A stretch of DNA of 64,000 bases, taken from PSRJ01 sp963825305 (GTDB lineage Bacteria > Acidobacteriota > Terriglobia > Bryobacterales > Bryobacteraceae). The DNA is taken from the NCBI GenBank assembly GCA_963825305.1, contig CAWGTA010000009.1, forward strand, positions 310,001 to 374,000. Reading direction: 5' to 3'. Positions 45,229 through 53,825 of this stretch are shown here, in pieces. The notes beneath the pieces are model-generated. The model was not told where the DNA came from, searched no databases, and saw only the letters and a program-made list of their open reading frames with translations. Position 1 is the stretch's first letter. Each line of letters starts with the position of its first letter. The position numbers were made by a program, and so were the translations under genes.

Positions 45229-45730
45229 ATTTCGCTTTCGGCGGATATTTATCGAACGACTTCTTCACCATATCGTCCAGCTTGGCCTCCACTTTGGCCG
45301 CATCGCTCTTATCTTCCCGCGCAATTGCCCGCCACACTAACGAGCGCGTGGAGGGATCGCGCAGATCGATCACCAGCGTGCCTTCCGTGAAGGGGACTCG
45401 CACCACCCGAGTGCCCCAACCCCGCCAACCGGCGGGATACGCCTCCAATTCCGACTTCCTCACCGCGCCCAGCGTGTAACGGACGTTCAGGTCGGCCGGG
45501 CCGGACGGCACGAAGGCGACCCCTTTCTTTCCCAGATACGTCTGCATGTCGGCATCCAGCCGCTTGCGCACGAGTTCGCTGTTCAACGACGGATTCGTGC
45601 TGTTGAGGCGGGCATCCCGGATGGTAAAGGTCTTAAATTTGGAAAAATCCACAGTCGCGTCCGACTCGATTTCGATCTTTTGCGCGAAGGCGCCAAGCGC
45701 CATCAGCATCCCCACCGCGATGGTCTTCAT
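45227..45730 (-). CDS. DUF4136 exported protein
   Basis: A 167-residue protein with a signal peptide (IAVGMLMALGAFAQ). The DUF4136 pattern is seen in KIEIESDATVDFSKFKTFTI, then RKRLDADMQTYLGKKGV, a long GTLVIDLRDPSTRSLVWRAIA strand and a closing VKKSFDKYPPK. The family is periplasmic or lipid-anchored and of unknown role. Here no lipobox cysteine is present. The start at 45730 begins the signal peptide; the frame runs further upstream without coding character. Confidence 0.88.
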   Translation of the reverse strand: MKTIAVGMLMALGAFAQKIEIESDATVDFSKFKTFTIRDARLNSTNPSLNSELVRKRLDADMQTYLGKKGVAFVPSGPADLNVRYTLGAVRKSELEAYPAGWRGWGTRVVRVPFTEGTLVIDLRDPSTRSLVWRAIAREDKSDAAKVEAKLDDMVKKSFDKYPPKAK

Positions 45731-46039
45731 ATATTCGGTGAATCTACCACAAACCGCAAACCTCGAAATAAACTTCACGGAATGCCCCGGAGCGCCGATA
45801 TGCAGCACTGTTAAAACCAGACCCGGCCCCAGACAGCTCCGTCCAGGATTCCGTTCACTTAAGCGCCGGCGCCCAGGCCGCCCTGGCGGCTGAGAAATAG
45901 ACCGCGAAGACACTGACAGACCGCAGACGGGGATCTATTCTTGGGACCTCAATCGGTCGATAGCAACAACAGTGAACATATTCGCCGAGAATCGCGCCGT
46001 GAAGACATGGGCGTTATCTCGTAACATCGGTAGATATCC
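45731..46039. other. Divergent intergenic region
   Basis: A 309-base gap between the leftward DUF4136 gene and the rightward methyltransferase. I see no open frame, RNA gene or repeat that repays annotation; it may hold promoters for both genes. Confidence 0.4.
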
Positions 46040-46654
46040 ATGCCCGGCCTTCACGAGCAATTCGGCGAAATCGATATCTACCTGTTTGACCAGCTCCTGC
46101 GAGGCCGCATCGCCCCCGGGATGAGAGTCCTCGATGCGGGCTGCGGTTTCGGCCGTAACCTCGTGTACCTTCTTAAAGAAGGATACGAGGTGTTCGGCGT
46201 AGACTCGGATCCGCGCGCCGTTGAGGGCACGCGCCGCTTGGCCCGATCCCTGGCGCCGGCTATCCCGGCAGAGAATTTCCGCGCGGAAACCATCGAAGAA
46301 ATGTCCTTTCCGGGCGCCTTCGCCGACGTGGTGCTCAGTAGTGCCGTCTTCCACTTTGCGCGCGACGACGCACACTTCCGCGCCATGGCAGTCGGCGCCT
46401 GGCGGGTCCTGAAACCGGCCGGTCTCCTCTTCTGCCGGCTGGCGTCCTCGATTGGAATCGAAAACCAGATCCAGTGCACCGCCGGACGCCGCTTCCGGTT
46501 ACCCGACGGTTCGGAGCGCTACCTGGTTGACGAAGCCCTCCTGTTGGCTCTCACAGAAGAGTTAGGAGGGCAGTTGGACGACCCCCTGAAGACGACCGTG
46601 GTACAGAATCAGCGTTCGATGACCACCTGGATCGTGCGAAAGAACGCGGCGTAA
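46040..46654 (+). CDS. SAM-dependent class I methyltransferase
   Basis: A 204-residue methyltransferase with motif I VLDAGCGFGRNLVYLL at about residues 30-45, the acidic residue in VFGVDSD that binds the ribose, and VVLSSAVFHFA in the motif IV position. The C-terminus ends with a TTVVQNQRSMTTWIVRK strand. The substrate is unknown. It stands alone, convergent with the prepilin peptidase gene. Confidence 0.9.
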   Translation: MPGLHEQFGEIDIYLFDQLLRGRIAPGMRVLDAGCGFGRNLVYLLKEGYEVFGVDSDPRAVEGTRRLARSLAPAIPAENFRAETIEEMSFPGAFADVVLSSAVFHFARDDAHFRAMAVGAWRVLKPAGLLFCRLASSIGIENQIQCTAGRRFRLPDGSERYLVDEALLLALTEELGGQLDDPLKTTVVQNQRSMTTWIVRKNAA

Positions 46655-46656
46655 CG

Positions 46657-46676
46657 CCGGCGATCCTTGTCGCCGG
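46657..46676. terminator. Short hairpin between convergent genes
   Basis: CCGGCGA/TCGCCGG 7-bp stem with a six-base loop lies between the methyltransferase stop and the prepilin peptidase stop. No strong T-run follows in either direction. Confidence 0.45.
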
Positions 46677-46687
46677 TGGGTTTACTC

Positions 46688-47515
46688 CTAGCCTCCCAGC
46701 CCGTTGTACCAGGGCAGCACCGTCTTCGATGCCATGGCGAGGGCTAGCGCCACGATCGCCAGGAATGTGCCCATGGGTAATTCGTAGGTGGCGGGGTCCT
46801 TGCCGGTGGCTTTGATGTAGCCGTAACCGATGACGGTTCCCATAAGTGAACCCGCCATCAGCGTCAGCAGCGCGCCGCTCAGCCCCAGAAAGCTGCCCAC
46901 CATGGCGATCAGTTTGACGTCGCCGAGCCCCAGCCCTTCCCGGTGCCGCAGTTTTTCATAGAGCCATCCGGCGAACCACAGGAACAGCGCCGGCAAGGCG
47001 GCTCCAATCGCCGACTCCACAACCGACTCCATCCGTCTGGTCGGCTTCATGCCCGCTAACATTAGAAAGACTCCCGCGATCGGGGACGGCACCGACACGA
47101 AAAATGAAAATGCCAGGCCTGCAACGATCCCACCCAGGGTCATCTCGTCGGGCAGGATGAGCTCTTCCAGATCCGTGAACATCAGGCCCACCAGCAGAGC
47201 GGCCAGCACGCACATCTTCAACGCCGCCAGGGTGGGGCCCAGCGTCCACACAAAATAGAAGAACGAAAGGCCCGTGAGCAACTCCACCACGGGGTAGCGC
47301 AGCGAGATGCGCACGCCGCAGTAGCGGCAGCGCCCGCGCAATACCAGGTAGCTCAACAGCGGAATATTGTCGCGCCAGGTGATGGTCTTGTCGCAGGCGA
47401 TGCAGTGCGACCGCGGCCGGACCACCGAAAGATCCTGCGGCCACCGGTAGATGCACACGTTCAGGAAACTGCCGATGAGCAGTCCGAACAGCAGCGCAAC
47501 TAGGGCGTCTGTCAC
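46688..47515 (-). CDS. pilD: Prepilin peptidase / N-methyltransferase (PilD)
   Basis: Inner-membrane aspartic protease that cleaves type IV pilin and type II secretion pseudopilin leaders and methylates them; 275 residues. The zinc-binding cysteines are in HCIACDKTITWRDNIP and RGRCRYCG, and the catalytic aspartates in LEELILPDEMTLGG and GLGDVKLIAMVG. About eight hydrophobic helices are seen. It overlaps the glycosyltransferase gene by four bases. The pilus or secretion genes it would serve are outside the window. Confidence 0.94.
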   Translation of the reverse strand: MTDALVALLFGLLIGSFLNVCIYRWPQDLSVVRPRSHCIACDKTITWRDNIPLLSYLVLRGRCRYCGVRISLRYPVVELLTGLSFFYFVWTLGPTLAALKMCVLAALLVGLMFTDLEELILPDEMTLGGIVAGLAFSFFVSVPSPIAGVFLMLAGMKPTRRMESVVESAIGAALPALFLWFAGWLYEKLRHREGLGLGDVKLIAMVGSFLGLSGALLTLMAGSLMGTVIGYGYIKATGKDPATYELPMGTFLAIVALALAMASKTVLPWYNGLGG

Positions 47516-48393
47516 GCGAGCACCTTATGATACGCCGCGATGGTTTTGCGAACCATAATATCGATAGTGAATCTCTCCTGGACTGTCTGACGCGCGGCAT
47601 GGCCCAAACGACGAGCCAGCTCGGGATTGGCCGCCAATTCGCGGAGGGCCGCCGCCACGGCTTCGGCAGTGTTGTCCACCAGCAGCCCATTTTCGCGATC
47701 GCGAATCACCTCGCGCAAACCGCCCACGTCACTGGCCACCACGGGAACCGCCGCCGACATCGCCAGCAGCGCGGCCGAGCCTAGGCCCTCGCTACGGGTC
47801 AGGTAGACGAAACAGGCGGCGCCGGCGAGGTCGCGCTCCAACTCACAGGTAAGCCGCAGATCCACGCCTGCCAGGCGCGCTGCCTCCACCGCCAGAGCTG
47901 CGCCTTTTTGCGGATCGCCGGCATTCGCGGGCGCCAGGACGGCACTTCCGGACACCGGCTCCAGAAGCGGCACGCCATCATACACGACTTCGATCTTCTC
48001 CGCGCTCACACCGCCCGCCTGCAGCACTGATCGGACGAAATCCGACACAGCGATATAGCGCCGAGGGCGGGCGTATTTCCATCGTGAGACGACAGGAAAT
48101 GCCACGCGCCGCGCCACCACCAGCGGCGCGCCGCCGGCCAGCACTGCCAGCGTATGGCTCCGCGCATCGTGCGCATGGACCATGTCGTGCCGCCGCGCTT
48201 CCCACGCAACCCGCGCCAACCCGAGCGCCGCCACGTTCCAACCCCGTTTGCGCGCGGCCTCAAACAACGGTGCGCCAGCCCGGGCCAGCAGACTCGTTTC
48301 CCAGCCCGCGGCCGCCAGCCCCTCCAGTAAGCGCAGCACCTGCCATTGGCCCCCGCGCATCTCCCTGCCGGCGTCGAGGTGCAGAATGCGCAT
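47512..48393 (-). CDS. GT4-type glycosyltransferase
   Basis: A 293-residue GT-B glycosyltransferase of the family 4 type. The N-terminal GGQWQVLRLLEGLAAAGWETSLL (split) and the C-terminal nucleotide-sugar site with SEGLGSAALLAMSAAVPVVASDVGG, the EX7E-like segment, are seen. It is shorter than most GT4 enzymes (350-400), owing to a compact N-terminal domain. Its ATG overlaps the preceding GT2 stop by one base, and it overlaps pilD by four. Likely part of an envelope polysaccharide or LPS-core step. Confidence 0.9.
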   Translation of the reverse strand: MRILHLDAGREMRGGQWQVLRLLEGLAAAGWETSLLARAGAPLFEAARKRGWNVAALGLARVAWEARRHDMVHAHDARSHTLAVLAGGAPLVVARRVAFPVVSRWKYARPRRYIAVSDFVRSVLQAGGVSAEKIEVVYDGVPLLEPVSGSAVLAPANAGDPQKGAALAVEAARLAGVDLRLTCELERDLAGAACFVYLTRSEGLGSAALLAMSAAVPVVASDVGGLREVIRDRENGLLVDNTAEAVAAALRELAANPELARRLGHAARQTVQERFTIDIMVRKTIAAYHKVLA

Positions 48394-49130
48394 CAGCTCA
48401 TGTTTCTCGCTTTGGAGTATTTCAGGAACGTGTAGAAGGCGGCCATGTAGGCGATGATCAGCCCCTCCAGGCCGTCCAGGAAACCGCGTTGAAAAAAATA
48501 GGTGCGGATGAAAGTCCAGGGCGGATCGAGGATCAAGCGCAAAAGCCCGATGGGAACTTTGTGCCCGGCGAGCTCCTGCGCCGCCAGGGTGGTGTAGCGG
48601 TCCAGGGTCTTCACATGCTCGGAGAGCGATTCACATGTGAAGTGCAGCAGGTTGTCCTCGAGGTGGCCGACGTGGCCATGAACCTGGACTCTCTCGTGCA
48701 CATAATCGCCCACCCATTTTGCCTTGCGGCGATCGTAGAGGCGTACCTTGCGGTCGGGATACCAACCCGAATGGAGAATCCAGCGGCCCAGGTACTGCGC
48801 CAGCCGCGGCATGGTGTAGGCGTCAAACCGCGGGCCGTTCTTCTTGAGATTCCAGATCTCGGCTTCGAGCGCCTCGCTCAGCGCCTCGTCGGCATCGAGC
48901 GAGAGAATCCAGTCGTTAGAAGCCTGCTCGGCGGCCCAATTCTTTTGACCGGCGTAGCCGCGCCACCCCGCCTCGATCACGCGGGCGCCAAGCTTCTCGG
49001 CCAGCTCCACGGTGCGGTCCACCGACCCGCTATCTAAAATCAGGATCTCGTCCGAGCAGCGCAGGCTTTCGATGGCGCGACCGATATTCCGCTCCTCGTT
49101 GAGGGTGATGATCGTCGCGGTGATTTTCAT
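48393..49130 (-). CDS. GT2-type glycosyltransferase (WaaE/KdtX-like)
   Basis: A 245-residue GT-A enzyme. The UDP-sugar site starts with ITATIITLNEERNIGRAIES and includes ILDSGSVDRT, and the metal-binding DADEALSEALEAEI (DxD-like) follows. It resembles WaaE/KdtX enzymes that add glucose or heptose to LPS core. A hydrophobic segment at the C-terminus (about residues 215-235) suggests membrane contact. It couples to the GT4 gene by a TGATG overlap. Confidence 0.9.
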   Translation of the reverse strand: MKITATIITLNEERNIGRAIESLRCSDEILILDSGSVDRTVELAEKLGARVIEAGWRGYAGQKNWAAEQASNDWILSLDADEALSEALEAEIWNLKKNGPRFDAYTMPRLAQYLGRWILHSGWYPDRKVRLYDRRKAKWVGDYVHERVQVHGHVGHLEDNLLHFTCESLSEHVKTLDRYTTLAAQELAGHKVPIGLLRLILDPPWTFIRTYFFQRGFLDGLEGLIIAYMAAFYTFLKYSKARNMS

Positions 49131-49166
49131 GACCGCCTAACAGGCTGCCATAAGAGTGAAGTTCAG

Positions 49167-49240
49167 CCGCCGATGAACGCCGATGAACGCCGATAAAACT
49201 TTTGCTTCAAATCGGCGTTTATCCGCGTTGATCAGCGGCC
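49167..49240. repeat. Intergenic repeat with CGATGAACGC tandem units
   Basis: Two tandem CGCCGATGAA units followed by CGATAAA and an inverse arm ATCGGCGTTTATCCGCGTTG. Units of this kind recur in genomes of several phyla. It fills the gap between the glycosyltransferase and site-2 protease genes. Confidence 0.7.
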
Positions 49241-49271
49241 AGATGGTTTTGATCACTTTTTCAACATCCTG

Positions 49272-50237
49272 CTAACCCCGAATGAAAATGGGCGTGAACG
49301 TGAAACACAGAATGAAGACGGCCAGCGAGATCCATCCGAGCTGGCGGCGGCCCGGATCGAGGCGCGACGAATCGTACACCACCGGGTGGCGGCGGCCGAA
49401 AAATAGAATGGCGGCCCAGAACAGCCACAACCACGAGAAAAAGGCGCCCAGCGCAACTAACGCCACAATCACCGCGATCGACATCCACTTGTGTTTGTCA
49501 CCCACCATGGCGTAGAGAATGTGGCCGCCATCCAGCTGGCCGGCGGGAAGCAGGTTGAGCGCGGTGGCAAAGACTCCAATCCAGGCGGCACGCGCCACCG
49601 GATGAAGGTAGATATCTTCCGTGCCGGCGCCCGGAAACACGGCTCTCTCTAACAGCCACTGCAGCAGCGAGGTGTCGAAATGAACGTTGCCCAGGTGCCC
49701 GAAGCCGGGGATCACTTTGGAAAACGCCAGCCCCACGGAGAGCGCGGGCAGCAGGAACACAAACCCCGCCAAAGGCCCCGCGACGCCGATATCGAAAAGC
49801 ACCCGCTTGGAATAAATCGGGGAGCGTATGCGGATGAACGCGCCGAATGTCCCAATGAGAGTGGGCGCCGGAAGAAAGTAGGGCAGGCTCGCGTCAACGC
49901 GGTAATAAACGCAGACTAAGTAATGTCCGAATTCATGCGCCAACAGAATGGTGGCCAGCGTGAGAGAAAACGGCAGGCCCTGCAGCAATTGCAGCGGGTA
50001 GTGCCACACACGCAAATAGGCATCCAGGCTGTGCTCCACCTGGAAAGGCAGGTTTCGGTCGAAGTCATATTGCAGGGCCGAACCCACCACGGTGGTGGTG
50101 AGCATAGTCAGCGCGAACAACAGCCCATACAGCCAGTAGCGCTCGCGCGTGCGAACCCGCGGGTTGAAATACTCCGTGCTCGCCCGCTCCTCCGTGAAAT
50201 AAGGGTAAGGGGCCGGAGAAAAATCCTGGGAGGCCAC
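49272..50237 (-). CDS. Site-2 protease-type metallopeptidase (M50)
   Basis: A 321-residue inner-membrane zinc protease of the S2P/M50 group. The zinc site HEFGH is at about residues 111-115 within a hydrophobic helix, and the second ligand is in LLPAGQLDGGHILYA. About seven hydrophobic segments are present and there is no PDZ domain. Such proteases act in regulated intramembrane proteolysis; the substrate here is unknown. It lies 20 bases downstream of the HU/IHF gene. Confidence 0.92.
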   Translation of the reverse strand: MASQDFSPAPYPYFTEERASTEYFNPRVRTRERYWLYGLLFALTMLTTTVVGSALQYDFDRNLPFQVEHSLDAYLRVWHYPLQLLQGLPFSLTLATILLAHEFGHYLVCVYYRVDASLPYFLPAPTLIGTFGAFIRIRSPIYSKRVLFDIGVAGPLAGFVFLLPALSVGLAFSKVIPGFGHLGNVHFDTSLLQWLLERAVFPGAGTEDIYLHPVARAAWIGVFATALNLLPAGQLDGGHILYAMVGDKHKWMSIAVIVALVALGAFFSWLWLFWAAILFFGRRHPVVYDSSRLDPGRRQLGWISLAVFILCFTFTPIFIRG

Positions 50238-50257
50238 GATGGATGGAGGCGCGCAGA

Positions 50258-50527
50258 CTACTGCAGCGTCTGTAGCTCCTTGCCGGGCTTGAAACGCACT
50301 GCCTTTCCGGGTGGGATGGAAACTTCGGCGCCGGTGCGGGGATTGCGGCCGATGCCGGTCTTGCGGGGCTTCACGTTGAACACGCCGAAGCCGCGTAGCT
50401 CGATGCGGTCGCCCTGCTCCAGAGCCTTTTTCATGGATTCGAAGACGGTCTCCACGGCCATTTCCGCCTTGGTCTTGGTGATCCCGGTTTTGTTCACTAC
50501 TTCATTGATGATATCGAGTTTGATCAA
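50258..50527 (-). CDS. HU/IHF-family DNA-binding protein
   Basis: An 89-residue nucleoid protein that bends DNA. It has the family start IKLDIINEVVNKTGITKTKA, the FGVFNVKPRKTGIGRNPRTG segment (beta arm) and ends with KPGKELQTL. The start codon is TTG 50527, decided by an AGGAGG site six bases upstream; no ATG fits. It is the first gene of a leftward run with the M50 protease. Confidence 0.94.
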   Translation of the reverse strand: MIKLDIINEVVNKTGITKTKAEMAVETVFESMKKALEQGDRIELRGFGVFNVKPRKTGIGRNPRTGAEVSIPPGKAVRFKPGKELQTLQ

Positions 50528-50628
50528 AACAGCCTCCTCCTCCCGGCATGGGGCGACTGCCCCGCTAACGACAACCTTATGATAGGATTGAAGTTATTTC
50601 AATGTCAAGTGAGGGAGTGCAAACTCGC

Positions 50629-51114
50629 ATGGCGGCGGTTTCGAGCGACGAATTCCGCCGCGCCTGCGGCCGATTCGCCACCGGCGTCGTGGTGGCCGCG
50701 GTCGTCGATGAAAAAGGAGCGCCGCACGGGCTGACGGTGAGTTCCTTCACGTCGGTCTCGCTCCATCCGCCGCTGGTTCTCATCTGCCTGGGCCACGCGG
50801 TCACCAACATCGAAGAGTTCCGTCATGCGTCGCACTTCGGCCTCAGCATCCTGGGGGAAGAGGAGCGCCGGATCTCCGATCGTTTTGCGCAGAAAGGGCA
50901 CGACCGCTTCGATGGTGTCGAGTGGCGCCGCGGCGAAACCGGCGTGCCGCTGTTGGTTCACGCGCTCGCCACCCTGGAATGCGCCGCGCACCAGCGCTTC
51001 ACATCGGGCGACCATGACATCCTCGTCGGGGAGGTCGTTCGCACGCATGCGAAAGACGGCGCGCCGTTGATACATTTCGAAGGCCGATACCGCAAGCTGG
51101 CGCAAGAGGCTTAG
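50629..51114 (+). CDS. Flavin reductase-like protein
   Basis: A 161-residue flavoprotein of the flavin-reductase/FMN-binding split-barrel group that supplies reduced flavin to monooxygenases. The start VSSDEFRRACGRFATGVVVAAV, then HGLTVSSFTSVSLHPPLVLICL (split), and the GEEERRISDRFAQKGHDRFDGV segment are typical. ATG 50629 matches the family start and has a GAGGGAG site 11 bases upstream; ATG 50602 would add nine residues. No monooxygenase partner lies near. Confidence 0.9.
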   Translation: MAAVSSDEFRRACGRFATGVVVAAVVDEKGAPHGLTVSSFTSVSLHPPLVLICLGHAVTNIEEFRHASHFGLSILGEEERRISDRFAQKGHDRFDGVEWRRGETGVPLLVHALATLECAAHQRFTSGDHDILVGEVVRTHAKDGAPLIHFEGRYRKLAQEA

Positions 51115-51115
51115 C

Positions 51116-51216
51116 TGTCAGCAGTCAGCAGTCAGCGATCAGCTAAACCCGGCCACACCAGTCAGCTCCGGGGTTTTGCTTAAAGCTGAGTGCTGAATGC
51201 TGAGCGCTGAATGCTA
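51116..51216. repeat. Long inverted repeat of TCAGC heptads, copy 4
   Basis: Left arm CAGCAGTCAGCAGTCAGCGA, right arm GCTGAGTGCTGAATGCTGAG, centre CTCCGGGGTTTTGCTTA. The fourth copy in the window, between the flavin reductase and the broken KBL/BioF-type gene. Confidence 0.8.
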
Positions 51217-51241
51217 TTCCTATGGCGCTAGACTGAAATGC

Positions 51242-52429
51242 GTGGGCAATCCTCTTTCCTATCTCAGCGATCAACTCAGCCAGTGGCGTAGCGAAGGCAC
51301 GTATCAGCGCCTGCGCATCCTCGAATCGGCGAGCGCCGCCGAATCGCGCTTCGACGGCAAGGACGTCATCAATCTCGCGTCGAACAATTACCTCGGCCTG
51401 ACCACTCATCCCAAGCTGCGCGAGGCGGCGATCGAAGCCGCGCAGAAATACGGCGTCGGTTCCGGCGCGGTGCGCACCATTTCCGGCACCATGACGCTCC
51501 ACATGGAACTGGAAGAGCGCATCGCGGCGTTCAAGAACGTGGAGGCCTGCGTGGTGTTTCAATCGGGCTTCGCCGCCAACGCCGGCACCGTCGCGGCCAT
51601 GCTCACGACCGGAGGACCACATCATCTCCGACGAGTTGAACCACGCCAGCATCATCGACGGCTGCCGCTTGTCGAAGGCCAAGATCCACGTGTTCCCGCA
51701 TAAGGATGTGGCCGGCGCCGACCGGATTCTGGCGGACCTGGCAGAGCGCGCCCGGACGCAAGCTGCTGATCACCGACGGCGTATTCTCGATGGACGGCGA
51801 TATCGGCCCGCTGCCCGGGCTGGTGGACGCGGCCGAAGCGCACGGCGCCATCATGATGGTGGACGACGCGCATTCCTCCGGCGTGCTGGGCCGCAACGGC
51901 CGCGGCACCATCGACCATTTCGGGCTGCACGGCCGCGTGCACATTCAGGTGGGCACGCTGTCGAAAGCCATCGGCGTGCTGGGCGGGTACGTGTGCGGCA
52001 GCCGCGACCTGATCGAGTTTCTGTATCATCGCGCGCGCCCGTTTCTGTTTTCGACTTCGCATCCGCCCGCCGTGGCCGCGGCGTGCCTGGCGGCGTTCGA
52101 CGTTCTGGAGCAGGAGCCCGAGCGCATGCAAGCCTTGTGGGACAACACCCGCTACTTCAAGGCGGGTTTGACTTCGGCCGGGTTCAACACGGGGATGAGC
52201 GAGACGCCCATCACGCCGGTGATGGTGGGCGACGCCAAACGGGCGCACGAACTTTCGCGCGACGCTGTTCGAGGAAGGCGTGCTGGCCACTGGAATCGGA
52301 TTCCCCACGGTGCCGAAGGGCAAGGCCCGGGTGCGCACCATCGTGACCGCGACGCATACACGCGAGGAACTGGACCGCGCGCTCGACGCATTCCGCAAGG
52401 CGGGAAAAAAGCTTGGGCTGCTGACGTGA
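51242..52429 (+). pseudogene. KBL/BioF-type alpha-oxoamine synthase, three frameshifts
   Basis: PLP-dependent enzyme of the 2-amino-3-ketobutyrate CoA ligase / 8-amino-7-oxononanoate synthase group. The reading frame changes near 51612, 51748 and 52260; joined, it gives about 395 residues, the family length. The first piece has VINLASNNYLGLTTHP and GSGAVRTISGTMTLHMELE; the middle has the PLP pocket aspartate VDDAHSSGVLG and lysine GTLSKAIGVLGG; the last ends TREELDRALDAFRKAG. Each change is the equivalent of one extra base. The start is GTG 51242. The gene may be truly broken, or the sequence may carry errors. Confidence 0.8.
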
Positions 52430-52477
52430 TGTGGGGCAGGGCCATGCCGCCCGTCCAGAATGCTGTAAGCTGTCCTA

Positions 52478-53467
52478 ATGAATCTGGCCGCCGATCGCCG
52501 CGCGATTCCCGTGTATCTGCTCGTCACGTGGACCGTCAGTTCCCTGTTCTATTTCCTCATCATCAAATCCGCAGGCACCAATGCCGCGAACGGAGCCTAC
52601 ACCGCCGGACTGATGTGGTGCCCCGCCATAGGGGCCTTGCTGACCTGCAAGTATCTCGGTCGCCCTATCGCCAGCCTTGGTTGGCAGTGGGGCCAAACGC
52701 GTTACCAAGTCCTCAGCTACCTTATTCCTCTCGGCTATTCCACCTTTACCTACTCCATCGCCTGGCTGACTGGCATCGCCGCGTTAAACCCGATACAGAC
52801 TGCCGATGCCTTTTCGCGGTTCTTCGGTCTCGGTCCATTGTCCAGACCTTTCGGTACAGGGCTCTATTTCCTGGTTGTCGCAACGACTGGCGTAATCCAA
52901 AACTGCGCCACCACTCTGGGCGAAGAAATCGGTTGGCGTGGATTCCTCGTGCCCGAGTTAGCCAAACGCTTTTCATTCACAGCAACCGCTGTTCTCTCCG
53001 GCGTAATTTGGGCCTTGTGGCATGTGCCCATCATCGTTTTCGCCGGCTACAACGCGGGAACCGGCTGGTATGGTTTGGCCGTTGTCTCCGCCAACATGAT
53101 CGGCCTTTGCTTCGTCCTGACATGGCTGCGCCTGAAGTCCGGCAGCTTGTGGACCGGCGTCATTCTGCACGCTTCCAGCAACCACTTCATCCAACAGTTC
53201 TTCGACCCCATGACCGCGTACACTGGCCGCACGAAATACATCCTCGGAGAGTTCGGCATCGGATTCACCCTTGTGGTGGCTGTGATAGCCGCCTATTTTT
53301 GGATGCGCCGCGCGGAAGTGGCCCAACAGGGGGCTGACGTAACGCCGGCGCCTGCCGTTCGAATCGCTTCGCAGGATCCGATGTACGGTAGCGGCCCCGA
53401 TTGGGGTCCCCTCGCCCTGCAGCAGCACCCGCAGTTTGCGAGCACCCCAACCATACTGCTGGCGTAG
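52478..53467 (+). CDS. CPBP-family intramembrane protease with chimeric C-terminus
   Basis: A 329-residue polytopic protein. The CPBP/Abi core has motif 1 EEIGWRGFLVPEL (glutamates and arginine), the paired histidine in WALWHVPI and the last motif in GVILHASSN. About eight hydrophobic helices fill residues 1-280. From about residue 290 the sequence becomes polar and low in hydrophobicity and is antisense to the transposase fragment at 53330-53707, so the original 3' end appears replaced. Such proteases act in lipid-modified protein processing or bacteriocin immunity in other bacteria; the role here is unknown. Confidence 0.85.
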   Translation: MNLAADRRAIPVYLLVTWTVSSLFYFLIIKSAGTNAANGAYTAGLMWCPAIGALLTCKYLGRPIASLGWQWGQTRYQVLSYLIPLGYSTFTYSIAWLTGIAALNPIQTADAFSRFFGLGPLSRPFGTGLYFLVVATTGVIQNCATTLGEEIGWRGFLVPELAKRFSFTATAVLSGVIWALWHVPIIVFAGYNAGTGWYGLAVVSANMIGLCFVLTWLRLKSGSLWTGVILHASSNHFIQQFFDPMTAYTGRTKYILGEFGIGFTLVVAVIAAYFWMRRAEVAQQGADVTPAPAVRIASQDPMYGSGPDWGPLALQQHPQFASTPTILLA

Positions 53468-53707
53468 CGCCACCACACGATCCTCCACCGCCGCCGTCGC
53501 CTTTTTCGGACTGCGCCGGGGGCGTCGCGAATGTTCCTTCAATTCTGTGACGCTACCCACTGCTTGGAATCGCCGCTGCCACCGGTGCCCGGTACTGCGA
53601 TGAATGCCAAACTCCGCACACAAGTCGCCAAAGGGCTCGTTGCCGCGGGAAGCGCGCACCACAAATTCGATTCGTTGATCCATCACATCTGCTTTCTTCC
53701 AGGGCAT
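53330..53707 (-). pseudogene. IS481-type transposase, 5' fragment
   Basis: About 113 residues at the N-terminus match IS481-type transposases: the start MPWKKADVMDQRIEFVVRAS, the HTH FGDLCAEFGIHRSTGHRW, then RRPRRSPKKA and YGWGARKLRVLL. The DDE catalytic core is absent; the frame runs on antisense to the CPBP gene and is then meaningless. The fragment therefore marks an old insertion, cut near 53340-53370. The two direct copies of TGTCGCAGATGTC at 53746 and 53770 may be part of the element end. Confidence 0.75.
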
Positions 53708-53745
53708 CCGGTTCCTCTACTCCCTTCGAGCAACCTACCCTGAAA

Positions 53746-53788
53746 TGTCGCAGATGTCCTGATAACGCTTGTCGCAGATGTCGTGATG
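53746..53788. repeat. Tandem copies of TGTCGCAGATGTC near the IS end
   Basis: TGTCGCAGATGTCCTGATA (53746-53764) and TGTCGCAGATGTCGTGATG (53770-53788) are 24 bases apart. They flank the 5' side of the transposase fragment and may be end sequences of the insertion element. Confidence 0.5.
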
Positions 53789-53825
53789 CTACAGGTCTTT
53801 GCCGCCGGTGCGGCGCGTCCTCGTG

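Noticed and set aside
52973..53329. 3' part of the leftward frame beginning at 53707 as a full transposase
   Set aside because: Beyond about 53370 it is antisense to the CPBP gene and shows no catalytic-core pattern.
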